Assembly (NCBI GenBank): GCA_964390795.1
Contig: CAYMLQ010000026.1
Coordinates: forward strand, 1-32,477
Length of the DNA stretch: 32,477 nucleotides
Origin: CAYMLQ01 sp964390795
GTDB taxonomy: Bacteria; Verrucomicrobiota; Kiritimatiellia; RFP12; UBA1067
Reading direction: 5' to 3'
Part shown: piece after piece, positions 32,449 through 32,477 of the stretch
How positions within the stretch are numbered: the first letter of the stretch is position 1
How the letters are laid out: each line of letters opens with the position of its first letter
The notes under the pieces: generated by a model
Database searches by the model: none
What the model was told of the DNA's origin: nothing
What the model saw: the letters and a program-made list of their open reading frames with translations, nothing else
Made by a program: the position numbers and the translations under genes

Positions 32449-32477
32449 GAGAGACGCACTTTTTTTTCATACTCAGC

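Noticed and set aside
1..32477. CRISPR arrays, tRNA or rRNA genes, transposases
   Set aside because: No regularly spaced repeat array, cloverleaf, rRNA-like sequence or transposase motif was seen on either strand; the only tandem array is the three short repeats at 32415-32448.

Overview
The window is a bacterial chromosome segment, apparently GC-rich, with long secreted carbohydrate-active proteins, DUF4838 proteins, a WbsX/GH99-like lipoprotein, a Kelch-sodium symporter fusion, a PQQ-type beta-propeller protein and AraC-family regulators. That mix is typical of the Planctomycetes-Verrucomicrobia-Lentisphaerae-Kiritimatiellae group, and an uncultured Kiritimatiellae/Lentisphaerae-like glycan degrader is the best guess. 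No rRNA, tRNA or phylogenetic marker is present, so this is inference from gene content only.

Layout. Left edge: the 3' end of an AraC-type regulator gene on the + strand. Positions 92-16687, minus strand: a compact run of 13 co-directional genes with overlaps or short gaps. In transcription order they are: an amidohydrolase/class III aminotransferase fusion, a Tat-exported TIM-barrel protein, an HpcH/HpaI aldolase, a Kelch (NanM-like)-SSS symporter fusion, a Gfo/Idh/MocA oxidoreductase, an SDR, a PIG-L deacetylase, a NagB-like protein, a PfkB kinase, a mannitol-1-phosphate-dehydrogenase-like protein, an aldo/keto reductase, NagA and a GNAT acetyltransferase. It reads as an amino-sugar (GlcNAc or sialic-acid-like) uptake and breakdown operon with several side enzymes whose substrate is not evident. 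Positions 16822-18783, minus: a secreted protein of three ~205-residue repeats that I do not recognise. Positions 19153-20418, plus: a lone secreted beta-propeller protein, ending at a hairpin terminator shared with the convergent neighbour. Positions 20523-31247, minus: a second unit of a DUF4838 protein, a 2134-residue giant that fuses a second DUF4838 copy to a TIM-barrel-like region and a full copy of the three-repeat protein, and a WbsX-like lipoprotein. Positions 31438-32373, minus: an AraC-family regulator, probably controlling that unit.

How it fits together. The DUF4838/giant/WbsX proteins would act on a glycan outside the cytoplasm. The Kelch-SSS protein would import a released amino sugar, and the NagA/PIG-L/NagB-like/kinase/aldolase set would process it inside the cell. 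The most notable signal is evolutionary. The giant gene looks assembled from its own neighbours: a duplicate of the adjacent DUF4838 gene (with a 209-bp perfectly identical tract suggesting recent gene conversion), a TIM-barrel segment, and the mature part of the three-repeat protein joined exactly at its signal-peptide cleavage motif, with a palindromic element extending the C-terminus. Two candidate regulator-binding arrays (TGCGAA motifs before the DUF4838 gene; three CTTGTGCG-type repeats before the AraC promoter) complete the picture.
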